A DNA stretch of 25,445 bases from Spirochaetaceae bacterium (GTDB taxonomy: Bacteria > Spirochaetota > Spirochaetia > Treponematales > Breznakiellaceae). The notes under the pieces were generated by a model. That model did not search any database. It was given only the letters and a program-made list of their open reading frames with translations, and had not been told where the DNA came from. The DNA is taken from positions 1-25,445 of the forward strand of contig JAIRPU010000026.1 of assembly GCA_031256815.1 (NCBI GenBank), given 5' to 3'. Below, one piece after another: positions 9,454-17,263 of the stretch. Numbering within the stretch: the first letter of the stretch is position 1; the number at the start of each line of letters is the position of its first letter. A program made the translations under genes and the position numbers.

Positions 9454-9489
9454 TACTATAATAGTATCGATATCTGCGATTTTATACAA
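9454..9489 (-). promoter_or_regulatory. Candidate promoter/operator region of system C operon
   Basis: Reading the minus strand upstream of the system C binding protein, TTGTAT (9489-9484) stands 17 bases from TACTAT (9466-9461), a weak sigma-70 match. TACTATTATAGTA (9454-9466) is a perfect 13-bp palindrome covering the -10 area. TATCGATA (9465-9472) is a second palindrome with the central CG seen in LacI-family operators. The exact promoter hexamers are uncertain. The rest of the 257-base gap up to 9686 shows nothing I can support, and no good promoter for the divergent protease gene. Confidence 0.35.
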
Positions 9490-9686
9490 TAATGCGGACA
9501 GGGGGCATTAACGGCAGGACGAAAGGTATTTTCGATTTTTTGGAACTGACACAAGGATACGCTGCGCCTAAATGCGCGTTTTTCAGAATTAAAGCGGCTG
9601 CGATTTCATATTCCTCAAAACCTGAATGTTCCTGCCCTGCGGCGCGCGGTCTAGACACATTGATTAAGCCGTGCGTAAAATGAGTT

Positions 9687-11684
9687 ATGCGGTATCTTAA
9701 TATTATAATACGCGCAATGCTTTGCGTTGCGTTTTTAAATTTATTTTCTTGCGCGCTTATGTCAAAAATTACCAGCCAAAGCGGCGGCGTGGCGGCGCTT
9801 CCACCGCGTATTCTAAGACTTACACAGAAAGCGGTTTTTGAAGTTGTAATAGAGAAACAACAGAATGACAAAACCGTATACGAGCGGGAGCTTAACTGGG
9901 AAGTGGTGCCTTATGCGATACGCAACGATAAATACTATTCGATAGGAACAGCGTTTGCGATTTCGCCAACAGAGCTTGCCACGGCGTTTCATGTAATAAA
10001 CCTTGGAACAGAAAGCAAAGTTTATACATCGTATTTTATACGGGACTCTGAAGGTAAGGTATTTGAGGTCGATAAAATTACCGGCGGCTCAAGTGAACGC
10101 GATTTTTTAATTTTTACGGTAAAAGACCGTGTCTTTAGCGAATATTTTAATTTTAAAAACAGCTTTAGCATAAATGAACCTGTCTTTAGCATTGGAAACG
10201 CGCTTGGCGAAGGCATAGTTATACGCAGCGGCATGGTGCTTGGTACTGTTGACGAAAATGAATCCGGCCGCTGGAAACTTTTAAAATCATCGGCAGACGG
10301 AAACCCGGGCAACTCGGGCGGTCCGCTTGTTACCCCAAAAGGCGAGGTTGTAGGGCTTGTTACAAGTTTGCGCGACAATATCCTGTATTCCACACCGGCG
10401 CAAATTATAACTTCCTATCAACGCTCAACATTAAGTTTTCGTGTAAAACCAAATTACGGGCATCTTATATTACAGAACAATCTTACAAAAATTTTTGAGC
10501 TTGAAGTTAAGCTGCCTTGCGACTATAAAATCGCTCAAAAAGAAATAAACGACGATTATAAAAAAAATTATGTTGCCGCAATGAACGAGCTTTTTGCCGC
10601 CGCACCGGAATATCTTACCGGCCCGAACAATGCGTTTTTGCTTAATTCAACCATGTCTTCAATATTTCCGCAGCTTGATTTTGTCGACCGCAACGACAAT
10701 AACTGGAAACTTTCGCGGCTGGATATAAAATCGGTTAATCTGGAAAGCGATGGAAAACTTTTATATTCTACGGTAAGCGATGTAAATTTTTTTAAGATTG
10801 TGCGTCCAAAATCTGTTTCGGTTGAAAAATTGAACAGCGACCCGCATTACATAATGGATTTGATTTTAAAAAACTGGCGTGTAGAGCGTACGCTTTGGCG
10901 CGGCGATAAATACCGTATTCTTTCCTTTGGCGCTCCTTCAGAGACAGGTTTTTTTACCGACAGCCTGGGACGTTTGTGGCGCACGGCAGACTGGATTATA
11001 TCGTTTGACGACAGAGTCGTGTTGATGTATATTCTTCCGCTCCCTGACGGGCCTGTGGTAATTACAACGACTCAGTCTTCCGGTCAGGGATTTGTTTACA
11101 AATGGGATATAAATAAACTGTGCGACCATGTACACGCCGCATATTCGGCAAATTTTGAAGAATGGAATGAATTTTTAAAACTGAATTTTTTGCCGGCATT
11201 TTTACTCGATTTTAATTTTTCGTGGAACCGTGGTACGGCAAGCATAGATTTTAAACTGCCCGATATTACGCTTGCTGCAAAAAATGATGTGTTTCCATGG
11301 TCTGATATGTCTGAACTTTATTTGCTGCCTTCGCATTTTAAGCAGGATGATGAAATAAAGTTTGGCGTAACAAAACTTATTCTAAACAGGAATAACCGCG
11401 GCAAAGATTATGCGGTTATAACGCGCAATTTAAAACCGGATTCAAGGCTTGGAACCGATTACAGCGATGAATGGGATGATCTTTTGGAAGAGAAATTTCC
11501 GTTTAACGCAAAGCCTGCGCTTTCGGCAAAGGATAATAACGGTTCCATAGGCTCTGTTTTAAAAGCAGATATACCTTCAAATGATGTGCGCTGGACACTG
11601 TACATGACGCTGGAAAATCCGACAGAAGTTGAGCTAAACGAAAAGTTCAGCCGCCTGCAGGCGGGGATTGATGTTATAAGATAA
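9687..11684 (+). CDS. Putative lipid-anchored trypsin-like serine protease with long unknown C-terminal region
   Basis: This is a 665-residue protein. A short signal ends in LFSC, so Cys22 may be lipidated. Residues about 70-250 match a chymotrypsin-fold (S1/HtrA-type) protease. The triad is readable: His102 in TAFHVI, Asp139 in ERDFLIF and Ser210 in GNPGNSGGPL, with spacing normal for HtrA-like enzymes. No PDZ domain is apparent. The remaining 410 residues contain many aromatic and charged segments and match nothing I recognise. It probably cleaves or senses proteins in the periplasm or at the surface. ATG 9687 is used; there is no strong ribosome site, and ATG 9717 would still leave a shorter signal. 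It is divergent from the system C operon, and its 3' end overlaps the convergent pseudouridine synthase by 51 bases. Confidence 0.85.
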   Translation: MRYLNIIIRAMLCVAFLNLFSCALMSKITSQSGGVAALPPRILRLTQKAVFEVVIEKQQNDKTVYERELNWEVVPYAIRNDKYYSIGTAFAISPTELATAFHVINLGTESKVYTSYFIRDSEGKVFEVDKITGGSSERDFLIFTVKDRVFSEYFNFKNSFSINEPVFSIGNALGEGIVIRSGMVLGTVDENESGRWKLLKSSADGNPGNSGGPLVTPKGEVVGLVTSLRDNILYSTPAQIITSYQRSTLSFRVKPNYGHLILQNNLTKIFELEVKLPCDYKIAQKEINDDYKKNYVAAMNELFAAAPEYLTGPNNAFLLNSTMSSIFPQLDFVDRNDNNWKLSRLDIKSVNLESDGKLLYSTVSDVNFFKIVRPKSVSVEKLNSDPHYIMDLILKNWRVERTLWRGDKYRILSFGAPSETGFFTDSLGRLWRTADWIISFDDRVVLMYILPLPDGPVVITTTQSSGQGFVYKWDINKLCDHVHAAYSANFEEWNEFLKLNFLPAFLLDFNFSWNRGTASIDFKLPDITLAAKNDVFPWSDMSELYLLPSHFKQDDEIKFGVTKLILNRNNRGKDYAVITRNLKPDSRLGTDYSDEWDDLLEEKFPFNAKPALSAKDNNGSIGSVLKADIPSNDVRWTLYMTLENPTEVELNEKFSRLQAGIDVIR

Positions 11685-12557
11685 AGGCGCCGTCAATACA
11701 GGCGGCAATGCAAGCGGATTTTCCGGCGGAAATTCAATTTTCCATGCATGAAGGAAAAACCCGCCCTTGCCGCCTGAATATTTTTCATCGCCCAAAAGAG
11801 GGTGAAGCCGCGCGGCAGCCTGTGCGCGGATTTGGTGCGTTCTTCCCGTTTCAATTTCAATTTTTACAAGAGTTGCGTCATTTAACTGTTTTAAGGGAGT
11901 AACAAAACTTACAGCAGGCTTTCCATTACCTGTAACAGTTAATTTTTTCTTACTGTCCCGTATCAGGTAATCATGCCAAAGCGCTTCGCCGCTTAAATTC
12001 CCTTTAAGCAGCGCAAGATAAGTCTTTTTTACAAGACCGGAGCGCAGCGCGGCGCTAAACCATTGCGCCCCTTTAATGCTTTTTGAAAATGCGATAATAC
12101 CGCTTGTTTCGCGGTCAAGCCTGTGCAGCGGCCCTGGAGTAAAAGAAAGCGAAGCCGGAAGTTTAGATTCAAGAAAGGCAAGCGCAAATGAAGTTAAACT
12201 GTGGTTTCCGTGCGTTACAATGCCGGAAGCTTTATTTATAAAAAATATATCATCGTTTTCAAATATTATATCGAGCTGTTTTTTTATTTTAACAGGGACA
12301 TCCGGTTCAACATTGTTTTTTAAATCTATTTTTTTAATAAATATTGTTTCGCCTTCGTTAAGAATAGTAGAAGCTGACGCAGTTTTTTTGCAAACTGTTA
12401 TAAAACGTTTTCTTAGCAGCCGGTAAATTGCCGAAAGCGGCAAATCCGGCAACGCTTTTCTTAGAACACGGTCAAGGCGTCTGCCGGAATCATCACGTCC
12501 AACAGTTAATTTAATCAATTTTATTTGAAACGGACGACATTCACGGCGGGTAAACAC
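11634..12557 (-). CDS. RluA-family rRNA/tRNA pseudouridine synthase
   Basis: The 307-residue enzyme isomerises uridine to pseudouridine in structured RNA. An N-terminal S4-like RNA-binding segment (GRRLDRVLRKALPDLPLSAIYRLLRKRFI) precedes the catalytic domain. The motif HRLDRETSG places the catalytic Asp at residue 148, and the GRTHQIRAQAAARLHPLLGD segment is the second conserved block of RluA/RluC/RluD enzymes. The target uridine cannot be told from sequence. The start is uncertain: the GTG at 12557 gives a full S4 domain but has no ribosome site, and an in-frame TTG about 13 codons later is possible. It begins 42 bases after sugar-binding protein A and may be its read-through partner. Its end overlaps the convergent protease gene. 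Confidence 0.9.
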   Translation of the reverse strand: MFTRRECRPFQIKLIKLTVGRDDSGRRLDRVLRKALPDLPLSAIYRLLRKRFITVCKKTASASTILNEGETIFIKKIDLKNNVEPDVPVKIKKQLDIIFENDDIFFINKASGIVTHGNHSLTSFALAFLESKLPASLSFTPGPLHRLDRETSGIIAFSKSIKGAQWFSAALRSGLVKKTYLALLKGNLSGEALWHDYLIRDSKKKLTVTGNGKPAVSFVTPLKQLNDATLVKIEIETGRTHQIRAQAAARLHPLLGDEKYSGGKGGFFLHAWKIEFPPENPLALPPVLTAPLSYNINPRLQAAELFV

Positions 12558-12599
12558 TGCGCTTATAAAACAAGTACAGTGTACCGCCCAATGAATATA

Positions 12600-13565
12600 T
12601 TATTTTAAAATGCTGGCAAGAAACTCTTTTTGCTTTTGCGCTTTTTCAGGCGAATCTATCATGTCCGTACCGGAATCGATACGCTTGTCAACCGGTTCAC
12701 CTTTGGAAAGTTTTACAGCGGCTTCAATACTCAGTGTTCCCATGCCATAGGAGCGCTGGGCAAGCGAAATGTATTTACCACCGGCAATGATTATATTAAG
12801 CGCGTCTTCTATGGCGTCAACTCCAATAACCCATGTTTCGGTCTTGTTTTTCTGCTGTAACGACCTGTAGGCGCCCATGCCCATATCATCGTTTGCGGCA
12901 AAAACAGCGGCTACATCCGGCGTTGACTGAAGAACGTTATCCATAACGTCAAGCGCCCGCGCCCTGTCGCTATAGGCAGGCTGCCTTATAACGTTCATAC
13001 CGGCGTTTTTGAAAATTTCTTCCGCACCGTTTGAGCGGTCGCTTGTAGAAGGATTGCCCGGCGCGCCGTCAATGATTACTACATTTGAAGCGGGTGGAAT
13101 ACTCTTTGCAAGAATTGCTTTTGCGGCATCTTCACCGGCGGTTAAATTTGTTGTGCCTATGAATGTGGCATAATCTTCAAAACCATCTTGCATTTTTGTA
13201 TCAACAAGCACTACAGGAATCTTTTTGGATTTTGCATCTAAAAGCACCTTTACAGAAGCATCCGGCTGTGAAGGCGAAAATACGAGTACAGAAACTCCCT
13301 GTGTTAAAAGATCCTGAACCATGTTTAACTGCTGCTCAACGGCGTCCTCTGTAGGCGGCCCTAAAAGAATAAGCTCAACATTATCTGCTTCGGCCTGGGC
13401 TCTAAGACCCGCGGCTACCGTCTGCCAATAGGGCGAACTGAGAGTTTTTAGAACCGCACCAACGACAATCTTATCGCCCTTTTTGCCGCCGCGGTTACAA
13501 CCGGTGATGAACGAAAGCGCAATAAGCGCCGCGCACATACACATAAATAAACGTAACTTTTTCAT
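12600..13565 (-). CDS. Periplasmic sugar-binding lipoprotein A (AlsB/RbsB-like)
   Basis: The 321-residue solute-binding lipoprotein has a signal ending in FITGC (Cys23). The segments VLKTLSSPYW near the N-terminus, RARALDVMDNVLQSTPD and FAANDDMGMGA closely recall E. coli D-allose-binding protein AlsB as I remember it. The fold is certain, while allose as ligand is only a lead. ATG 13565 has a strong GAGGAGGTA ribosome site, nearly identical in context to that of ATPase A (TACGAGGAGGTA in both). It is the last transporter gene of the block and lies after the complete system B. It may therefore be the missing binding protein of ATPase A/permease A. A predicted promoter and operator of its own lie in the 84-base gap upstream. 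Confidence 0.92.
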   Translation of the reverse strand: MKKLRLFMCMCAALIALSFITGCNRGGKKGDKIVVGAVLKTLSSPYWQTVAAGLRAQAEADNVELILLGPPTEDAVEQQLNMVQDLLTQGVSVLVFSPSQPDASVKVLLDAKSKKIPVVLVDTKMQDGFEDYATFIGTTNLTAGEDAAKAILAKSIPPASNVVIIDGAPGNPSTSDRSNGAEEIFKNAGMNVIRQPAYSDRARALDVMDNVLQSTPDVAAVFAANDDMGMGAYRSLQQKNKTETWVIGVDAIEDALNIIIAGGKYISLAQRSYGMGTLSIEAAVKLSKGEPVDKRIDSGTDMIDSPEKAQKQKEFLASILK

Positions 13566-13591
13566 TCCATACCTCCTCGTATGATGTTGTT

Positions 13592-13620
13592 ACTATACAG
13601 CATTATTAATGCTATTACAA
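13592..13620 (-). promoter_or_regulatory. Predicted sigma-70 promoter for binding protein A
   Basis: On the minus strand, -35 TTGTAA (13620-13615) and -10 TATAGT (13597-13592) are separated by exactly 17 bases, matching the consensus at 4/6 and 5/6. Transcription would begin near 13585, leaving a short leader with a strong ribosome site. It lies between the stop of binding protein B and the start of binding protein A, so A can be expressed independently of the upstream ABC genes. Confidence 0.6.
13599..13613. promoter_or_regulatory. 15-bp palindrome in the promoter spacer (candidate operator)
   Basis: AGCATTATTAATGCT is a perfect inverted repeat around a central T. It fills almost the whole spacer between the -35 and -10 elements of the predicted binding protein A promoter, the classical place for a repressor site. 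The AATGCT half-site is reused in the overlapping 13-bp stem-loop at 13608-13641, giving three copies of the half-site in 43 bases. Confidence 0.55.
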
Positions 13621-13641
13621 CCTGTTAATTGTAATAGCATT
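13608..13641. repeat. Perfect 13-bp inverted repeat between the two binding-protein genes
   Basis: AATGCTATTACAA (13608-13620) and its exact complement (13629-13641) flank an 8-base loop. On the minus strand no U-run follows, so it is not a standard terminator of binding protein B; a T-run follows only on the plus strand. It contains the -35 hexamer of the promoter for binding protein A. It could be an operator half of a cooperative site, or an RNA stem that protects the upstream message. Confidence 0.6.
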
Positions 13642-13649
13642 TTTTAGTT

Positions 13650-14582
13650 TTAAGGGTTTATGAACTCTGAAACATTGTTTTTGTCTATAACAGCGCCTTC
13701 AACAAGGTTTTCCGCAGGCACATCTTGTTTATTGTAAAGCGCCATAGCCACCTCAATTGCTTTTTGCGACTGTCTTTCGGTTGCCTGGGAAACTGTAGCG
13801 GTAAGCCGTCCTGCCTGAACCGCCTTTAACGCATCCGGAACAGCATCAAGACCATAAACCTTAACAGTTCCGGAAAGCCCCTTGTCTTCTACAGCTTTTA
13901 CCGCTCCAAGCGCCATACCGTCGTTCTGCGAAACAATGGCGGCAAGCGTTTGTCCTGTTTGAAGCCAATTTTCTGCAAGTTTTAGCCCTTCTTCCGCCGT
14001 CCAGTTTCCTGTTTCCTGAAACGCGACTTTAATATCTGGATATTCGGCAAGCGCTTTTTCATAACCGGCGGAACGGCCAAGCTGTCCGTCCGAACCAAGC
14101 GGCCCAAGCAGTATGGCTATGTTTCCGGAACCGCCAATAGCTTCCGCCGCGCTTTTCATTTCCATAAAACCCAGGGTCTCGTTAGAAACGCCCACAAATG
14201 CATGGGCTTTGGAACCGTCGCTTATCCTTTGATTAAACACAATTACCGGAACCCCCGCCTTTTCCGCCGCTTCTATAGCGGGAATAACACCGGAAACATT
14301 AACCGGTTCCACTATAATTGCGTTTACTTTCTGGTTAACGCCGGATTCAATCTGACCTACCTGCTTTCCAATGTCATTGCCGGCTTCGTTGATTATAAGC
14401 TCGGCCCCTGCGGAAGCGGCGGCGGCGCTCATGCTGTCCGCTACAGTCTTTGTAAAAGCGTTAGTCATGTGGCTTATGCAAAGCATGAACACAGGCTTAT
14501 CCGGCTTTTTTGACCTGGAACAGGCGGCAAACAAAAGCGAAAACATTGCAAATACCGATACCAAAACAAAAGATTTTTTCAT
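13650..14582 (-). CDS. Periplasmic sugar/polyol-binding lipoprotein B (RbsB family)
   Basis: The 310-residue binding protein has a signal ending in LFAAC (Cys21). The mature chain shows the type-1 binding fold: NAFTKTVADSM, GNDIGKQVGQIESGVNQ, IVEPVN, VIVFNQR, QNDGMALGAVKAVED and KVYGLDAVPDALKA. These segments are shared by ribose- and inositol-type binding proteins, so the ligand stays open. The start has GGAGG about eleven bases before the ATG. It follows permease B by 31 bases, giving a complete set ATPase B, permease B, binding protein B in one direction. The order with the binding protein last differs from system C, where it is first. Confidence 0.92.
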   Translation of the reverse strand: MKKSFVLVSVFAMFSLLFAACSRSKKPDKPVFMLCISHMTNAFTKTVADSMSAAAASAGAELIINEAGNDIGKQVGQIESGVNQKVNAIIVEPVNVSGVIPAIEAAEKAGVPVIVFNQRISDGSKAHAFVGVSNETLGFMEMKSAAEAIGGSGNIAILLGPLGSDGQLGRSAGYEKALAEYPDIKVAFQETGNWTAEEGLKLAENWLQTGQTLAAIVSQNDGMALGAVKAVEDKGLSGTVKVYGLDAVPDALKAVQAGRLTATVSQATERQSQKAIEVAMALYNKQDVPAENLVEGAVIDKNNVSEFINP

Positions 14583-14613
14583 TTTCTTTTATCCTCCAAA
14601 AAATTATTGTTAT

Positions 14614-15594
14614 TTATTTGACGCGCGCTTTTGCGCGAACATCAAGAAAAACAGCACAGATTATTATAACCCCTTTTAAAAGCCATTGGTAGTACGAAGG
14701 GACGCGCATTATATCGAGTCCGTTACTGATAATGGCAAGAAGCAGCGCGCCTGTCATGGGGCCATACCATTTACCAGAACCGCCTTCAAGACTTACCCCT
14801 CCAATAACAACTGCCGCTATAGCGTCAAGCTCATAGCCCACTCCTGTAACAGGAGTTCCTGAAATTGTACGCGATGTTAAAAGACAGCCTGCAAGCCCTG
14901 CAAGCAGCCCGCAAATACCATAAACAGAGAGTTTTATAAAATTGGTGTTAATACCGGAAAACCTGGCCGCTTGCTCGTTGCCGCCTGTCATGTAAATTCT
15001 TCTGCCGTAAACGGTCTTTGTAAGCATAAAACCCGTTAAAAGCACTATTGCAACATAGTAAACAACAAGCATGGGTAAAAAATCAAACAAAAGCGTTCCC
15101 GCTATATTTTCGTAAGACTTGCTTACTCCAAATACCGGCATTCCGCCAGAAGCCAGATACGCAAGTCCGCGCACAATCGACTGGGTTCCAAGCGTTACTA
15201 CAAACGCCGGTATCGCAAAAAAAGATATACAAACGCCGTTCACAAATCCAATTAAAAGCCCTGCGCCAATTCCAAGCGCAAGCGGCACGACAATCGGAGT
15301 ATTGCCCTGCGCAAAAAGCGCCGCAATAACTCCGGAAAAGCCAACAATGGAGCCAACAGAAAGGTCAAAACCGCCGGTTAAAATTACGCACATCATTCCT
15401 GTTGCAAGAATTCCGTTTATGGACGCCTGTTTAAATATATTGATAAAATTTTTTGCGCTGGCAAATGCCGGCGAAAGCGCGCTTAAAATAATAACAAGCG
15501 CTACAAGCACAACAAGCATTATACATTCACGCAGAACGCTTATATGCGTTAAAGCGGATTCCGCAAGTTTTGTTCCGCCACTTTTCCGAATCAT
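14614..15594 (-). CDS. Sugar ABC transporter permease (CUT2/RbsC family), system B
   Basis: This is the 326-residue membrane subunit of system B. The family signature GGFDLSVGSI sits near residue 75, and the later block DAIAAVVIGGVSLEGGSG is the usual RbsC-like coupling/pore region. Hydrophobic segments cover most of the chain, with a hydrophilic N-terminal 20 residues. Its ATG overlaps the TGA stop of ATPase B in the arrangement ATGA, a four-base overlap that implies translational coupling and strict pairing of the two subunits. It is a paralogue of permeases A and C in this window but is clearly diverged from both outside the motif regions. Confidence 0.93.
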   Translation of the reverse strand: MIRKSGGTKLAESALTHISVLRECIMLVVLVALVIILSALSPAFASAKNFINIFKQASINGILATGMMCVILTGGFDLSVGSIVGFSGVIAALFAQGNTPIVVPLALGIGAGLLIGFVNGVCISFFAIPAFVVTLGTQSIVRGLAYLASGGMPVFGVSKSYENIAGTLLFDFLPMLVVYYVAIVLLTGFMLTKTVYGRRIYMTGGNEQAARFSGINTNFIKLSVYGICGLLAGLAGCLLTSRTISGTPVTGVGYELDAIAAVVIGGVSLEGGSGKWYGPMTGALLLAIISNGLDIMRVPSYYQWLLKGVIIICAVFLDVRAKARVK

Positions 15595-17090
15595 TTATTA
15601 CCTCCATTTGCCGCGGCAGACATTATAGCTTCCTGATTAAAATCTTTTCTTTCAAATTCCGCGGTAAGCCGGCCTTCGCAGAGTACAATAATTCTGTCGC
15701 TCATACCCATAAGTTCAGGCAGTTCAGATGAAATCATTATTATTGCCTTTTGCATTCCGGCAAGTTCGCTCATAAGCGCATAAATATCGCGTTTTGCGCC
15801 AATATCAATTCCGCGCGTAGGCTCGTCCATTATAATTATATCGGGATTAGCGGCAAGCCATTTTGCAAGGACAACTTTTTGCTGATTCCCTCCGGACAGG
15901 CTAACGGCACGCGCGGTTATACCGCGGCTTTTAATTTTTAGTTTTGAAGAAAAATCTACCGCGCAGCTTAATTCATTTTTTTTGTTTACAAGCCCGTATT
16001 TGGAAAACATACGCAGCGCAACAACAGAAATATTGTATAATAAAGACGCTTCCAAATTAAGACCGGTAATTTTACGGTCTTCGGTTATCATTGCTATTTT
16101 GTTTTTTACCGCGTCTTTTGGATGTTTTATCCGGCAAAATTTACCATTTACATATATTTCGCCTGAATCTTTTTTTCGCGCCCCAAAAATAGTTTCGGCA
16201 AGTTCGCTGCGTCCTGCGCCGACAAGTCCTGCAATGCCAAGTATTTCGCCGCGGCGCAGCGAAAAACTTACGCATTTTACTTTTTGCCGGAAACAAATAT
16301 TTTTTACGCTAAGAATTTCTTTTCCCAAAGCAATGTCCCGTTTTGGAAAAACTTCAGAAAGTTCCCTGCCAACCATCATTGTAATAATTTTTGAGTTGTT
16401 AAGATTTTTTGCGTCATCTGTGCCAATCATATATCCGTCACGAAGTACTGTAATACGGTCCGAAATTCTAAAAATTTCGTCCATTTTATGTGAGATATAA
16501 ACAACAGAAACGCCATTCAATTTTAAGCGCCGTATATGTTCAAAAAGGGATGAAACTTCGTTATTGGTAATGGCGGAAGTAGGCTCGTCCATTATTATGA
16601 TTTTTGCGTTAACAGAAATTGCTTTTATAATCTCAATAATTTGACACTGCGCAACACTCAATGCGCGCATTTTTGTTTTTGGCGAAAGGTTGAGCTTAAA
16701 TTCATTCAGCAGAGACCTGGTTTTTTCGCGCATAAGAGGCGTATTAACAAGGAATCCGGTTTTATCACGCGGTTCGCGTCCCATAAAAATATTTTCTGAA
16801 ATTTCCATGTCGGGCACAGGATACAGCTCCTGATGAATCATAGCTATTTTATGTTCTATTGCCTCCGCGCTGTTTGAAAAAGAAACTTTATTTCCAAAAA
16901 GCGTTATGCTTCCTGAATCGGCACGGTACATTCCCATAAGTATCTTCATTAAAGTTGATTTACCTGAACCGTTCTCTCCCATAAGCGTATGCGTTTCGCC
17001 CAAACGCAAATCAAAATCGACGCCATGCAGTACTTCGTTACCGGAGAAGAGTTTATGAATCCGGCTCATTTGTAAAATAGTTTTGTCCAT
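15591..17090 (-). CDS. Sugar ABC transporter double ATPase (RbsA/MglA family), system B
   Basis: This 499-residue tandem ATPase has a first domain with an intact Walker A (GENGSGKST, 38-46), a degenerate signature LSVAQCQ and Walker B IIIMDEPTSA. The second domain has GLVGAGRSE in place of a true Walker A, an intact LSGGNQQ and IIMDEPTRGIDIG. It energises permease B, to which it is coupled by overlapping stop and start codons. No ribosome site is visible before ATG 17090. A TATAAT ends only three bases before the ATG, too close to serve as an ordinary -10 for a led transcript. It may depend on read-through from permease A across the hairpin-rich gap. Confidence 0.93.
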   Translation of the reverse strand: MDKTILQMSRIHKLFSGNEVLHGVDFDLRLGETHTLMGENGSGKSTLMKILMGMYRADSGSITLFGNKVSFSNSAEAIEHKIAMIHQELYPVPDMEISENIFMGREPRDKTGFLVNTPLMREKTRSLLNEFKLNLSPKTKMRALSVAQCQIIEIIKAISVNAKIIIMDEPTSAITNNEVSSLFEHIRRLKLNGVSVVYISHKMDEIFRISDRITVLRDGYMIGTDDAKNLNNSKIITMMVGRELSEVFPKRDIALGKEILSVKNICFRQKVKCVSFSLRRGEILGIAGLVGAGRSELAETIFGARKKDSGEIYVNGKFCRIKHPKDAVKNKIAMITEDRKITGLNLEASLLYNISVVALRMFSKYGLVNKKNELSCAVDFSSKLKIKSRGITARAVSLSGGNQQKVVLAKWLAANPDIIIMDEPTRGIDIGAKRDIYALMSELAGMQKAIIMISSELPELMGMSDRIIVLCEGRLTAEFERKDFNQEAIMSAAANGGNK

Positions 17091-17166
17091 TTGATTATAA
17101 ATTTTTGACGGTTACTGCAATCAAAAGCCCTGAGCAAAATCAAACATTGCGGAGCATCGGCAATTA

Positions 17167-17232
17167 CCGGCGGCAAACTGCCACGACTGGGGCAATTTGC
17201 CGGCGGCAAACTGCCACGCCTGGGGCAATTTG
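17167..17232. repeat. Tandem 33-bp hairpin repeat (two copies) in the A/B junction
   Basis: Two adjacent 33-base units (17167-17199 and 17200-17232) differ at a single base (A17186 versus C17219). Each folds on itself: GGCAAACTGCC pairs with GGCAATTTGCC around an 8-base loop, 10 of 11 positions complementary. A decayed right half of another copy precedes them at about 17158-17175. The form recalls REP/BIME-like intergenic elements. It separates permease A from ATPase B. Confidence 0.8.
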
Positions 17233-17238
17233 CCGGAA

Positions 17239-17257
17239 CCGCCGGAAAATCCGGCGG
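17239..17257. repeat. Perfect 8-bp GC-rich stem-loop after permease A
   Basis: CCGCCGGA and its exact complement flank a three-base AAA loop, six bases beyond the permease A stop. No U-run follows on the minus strand, so it is not a canonical rho-independent terminator. Together with the two repeat hairpins it would put three stable stems in a row in the message. That suits 3'-end protection or attenuation between systems A and B. Confidence 0.6.
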
Positions 17258-17263
17258 GGAATA

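Noticed and set aside
9482..9871. 129-codon open frame on the minus strand between system C and the protease gene
   Set aside because: It runs antisense through the signal peptide and start of the serine protease, begins inside the system C promoter area, has no ribosome site and encodes no recognisable motif.
13608..13641. Terminator of binding protein B
   Set aside because: On the transcribed (minus) strand the stem is followed by AATAATGC rather than a T-run; the T-run lies on the plus strand, where there is no gene to end.
17091..17110. TATAAT just before ATPase B as its promoter
   Set aside because: It ends three bases before the ATG, so a normal start site would fall inside the codon or after it, and no -35 stands at a proper distance.
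17167..17232. Possible CRISPR array
   Set aside because: The two units are directly adjacent with no spacer, each is a hairpin, and no cas gene is nearby.
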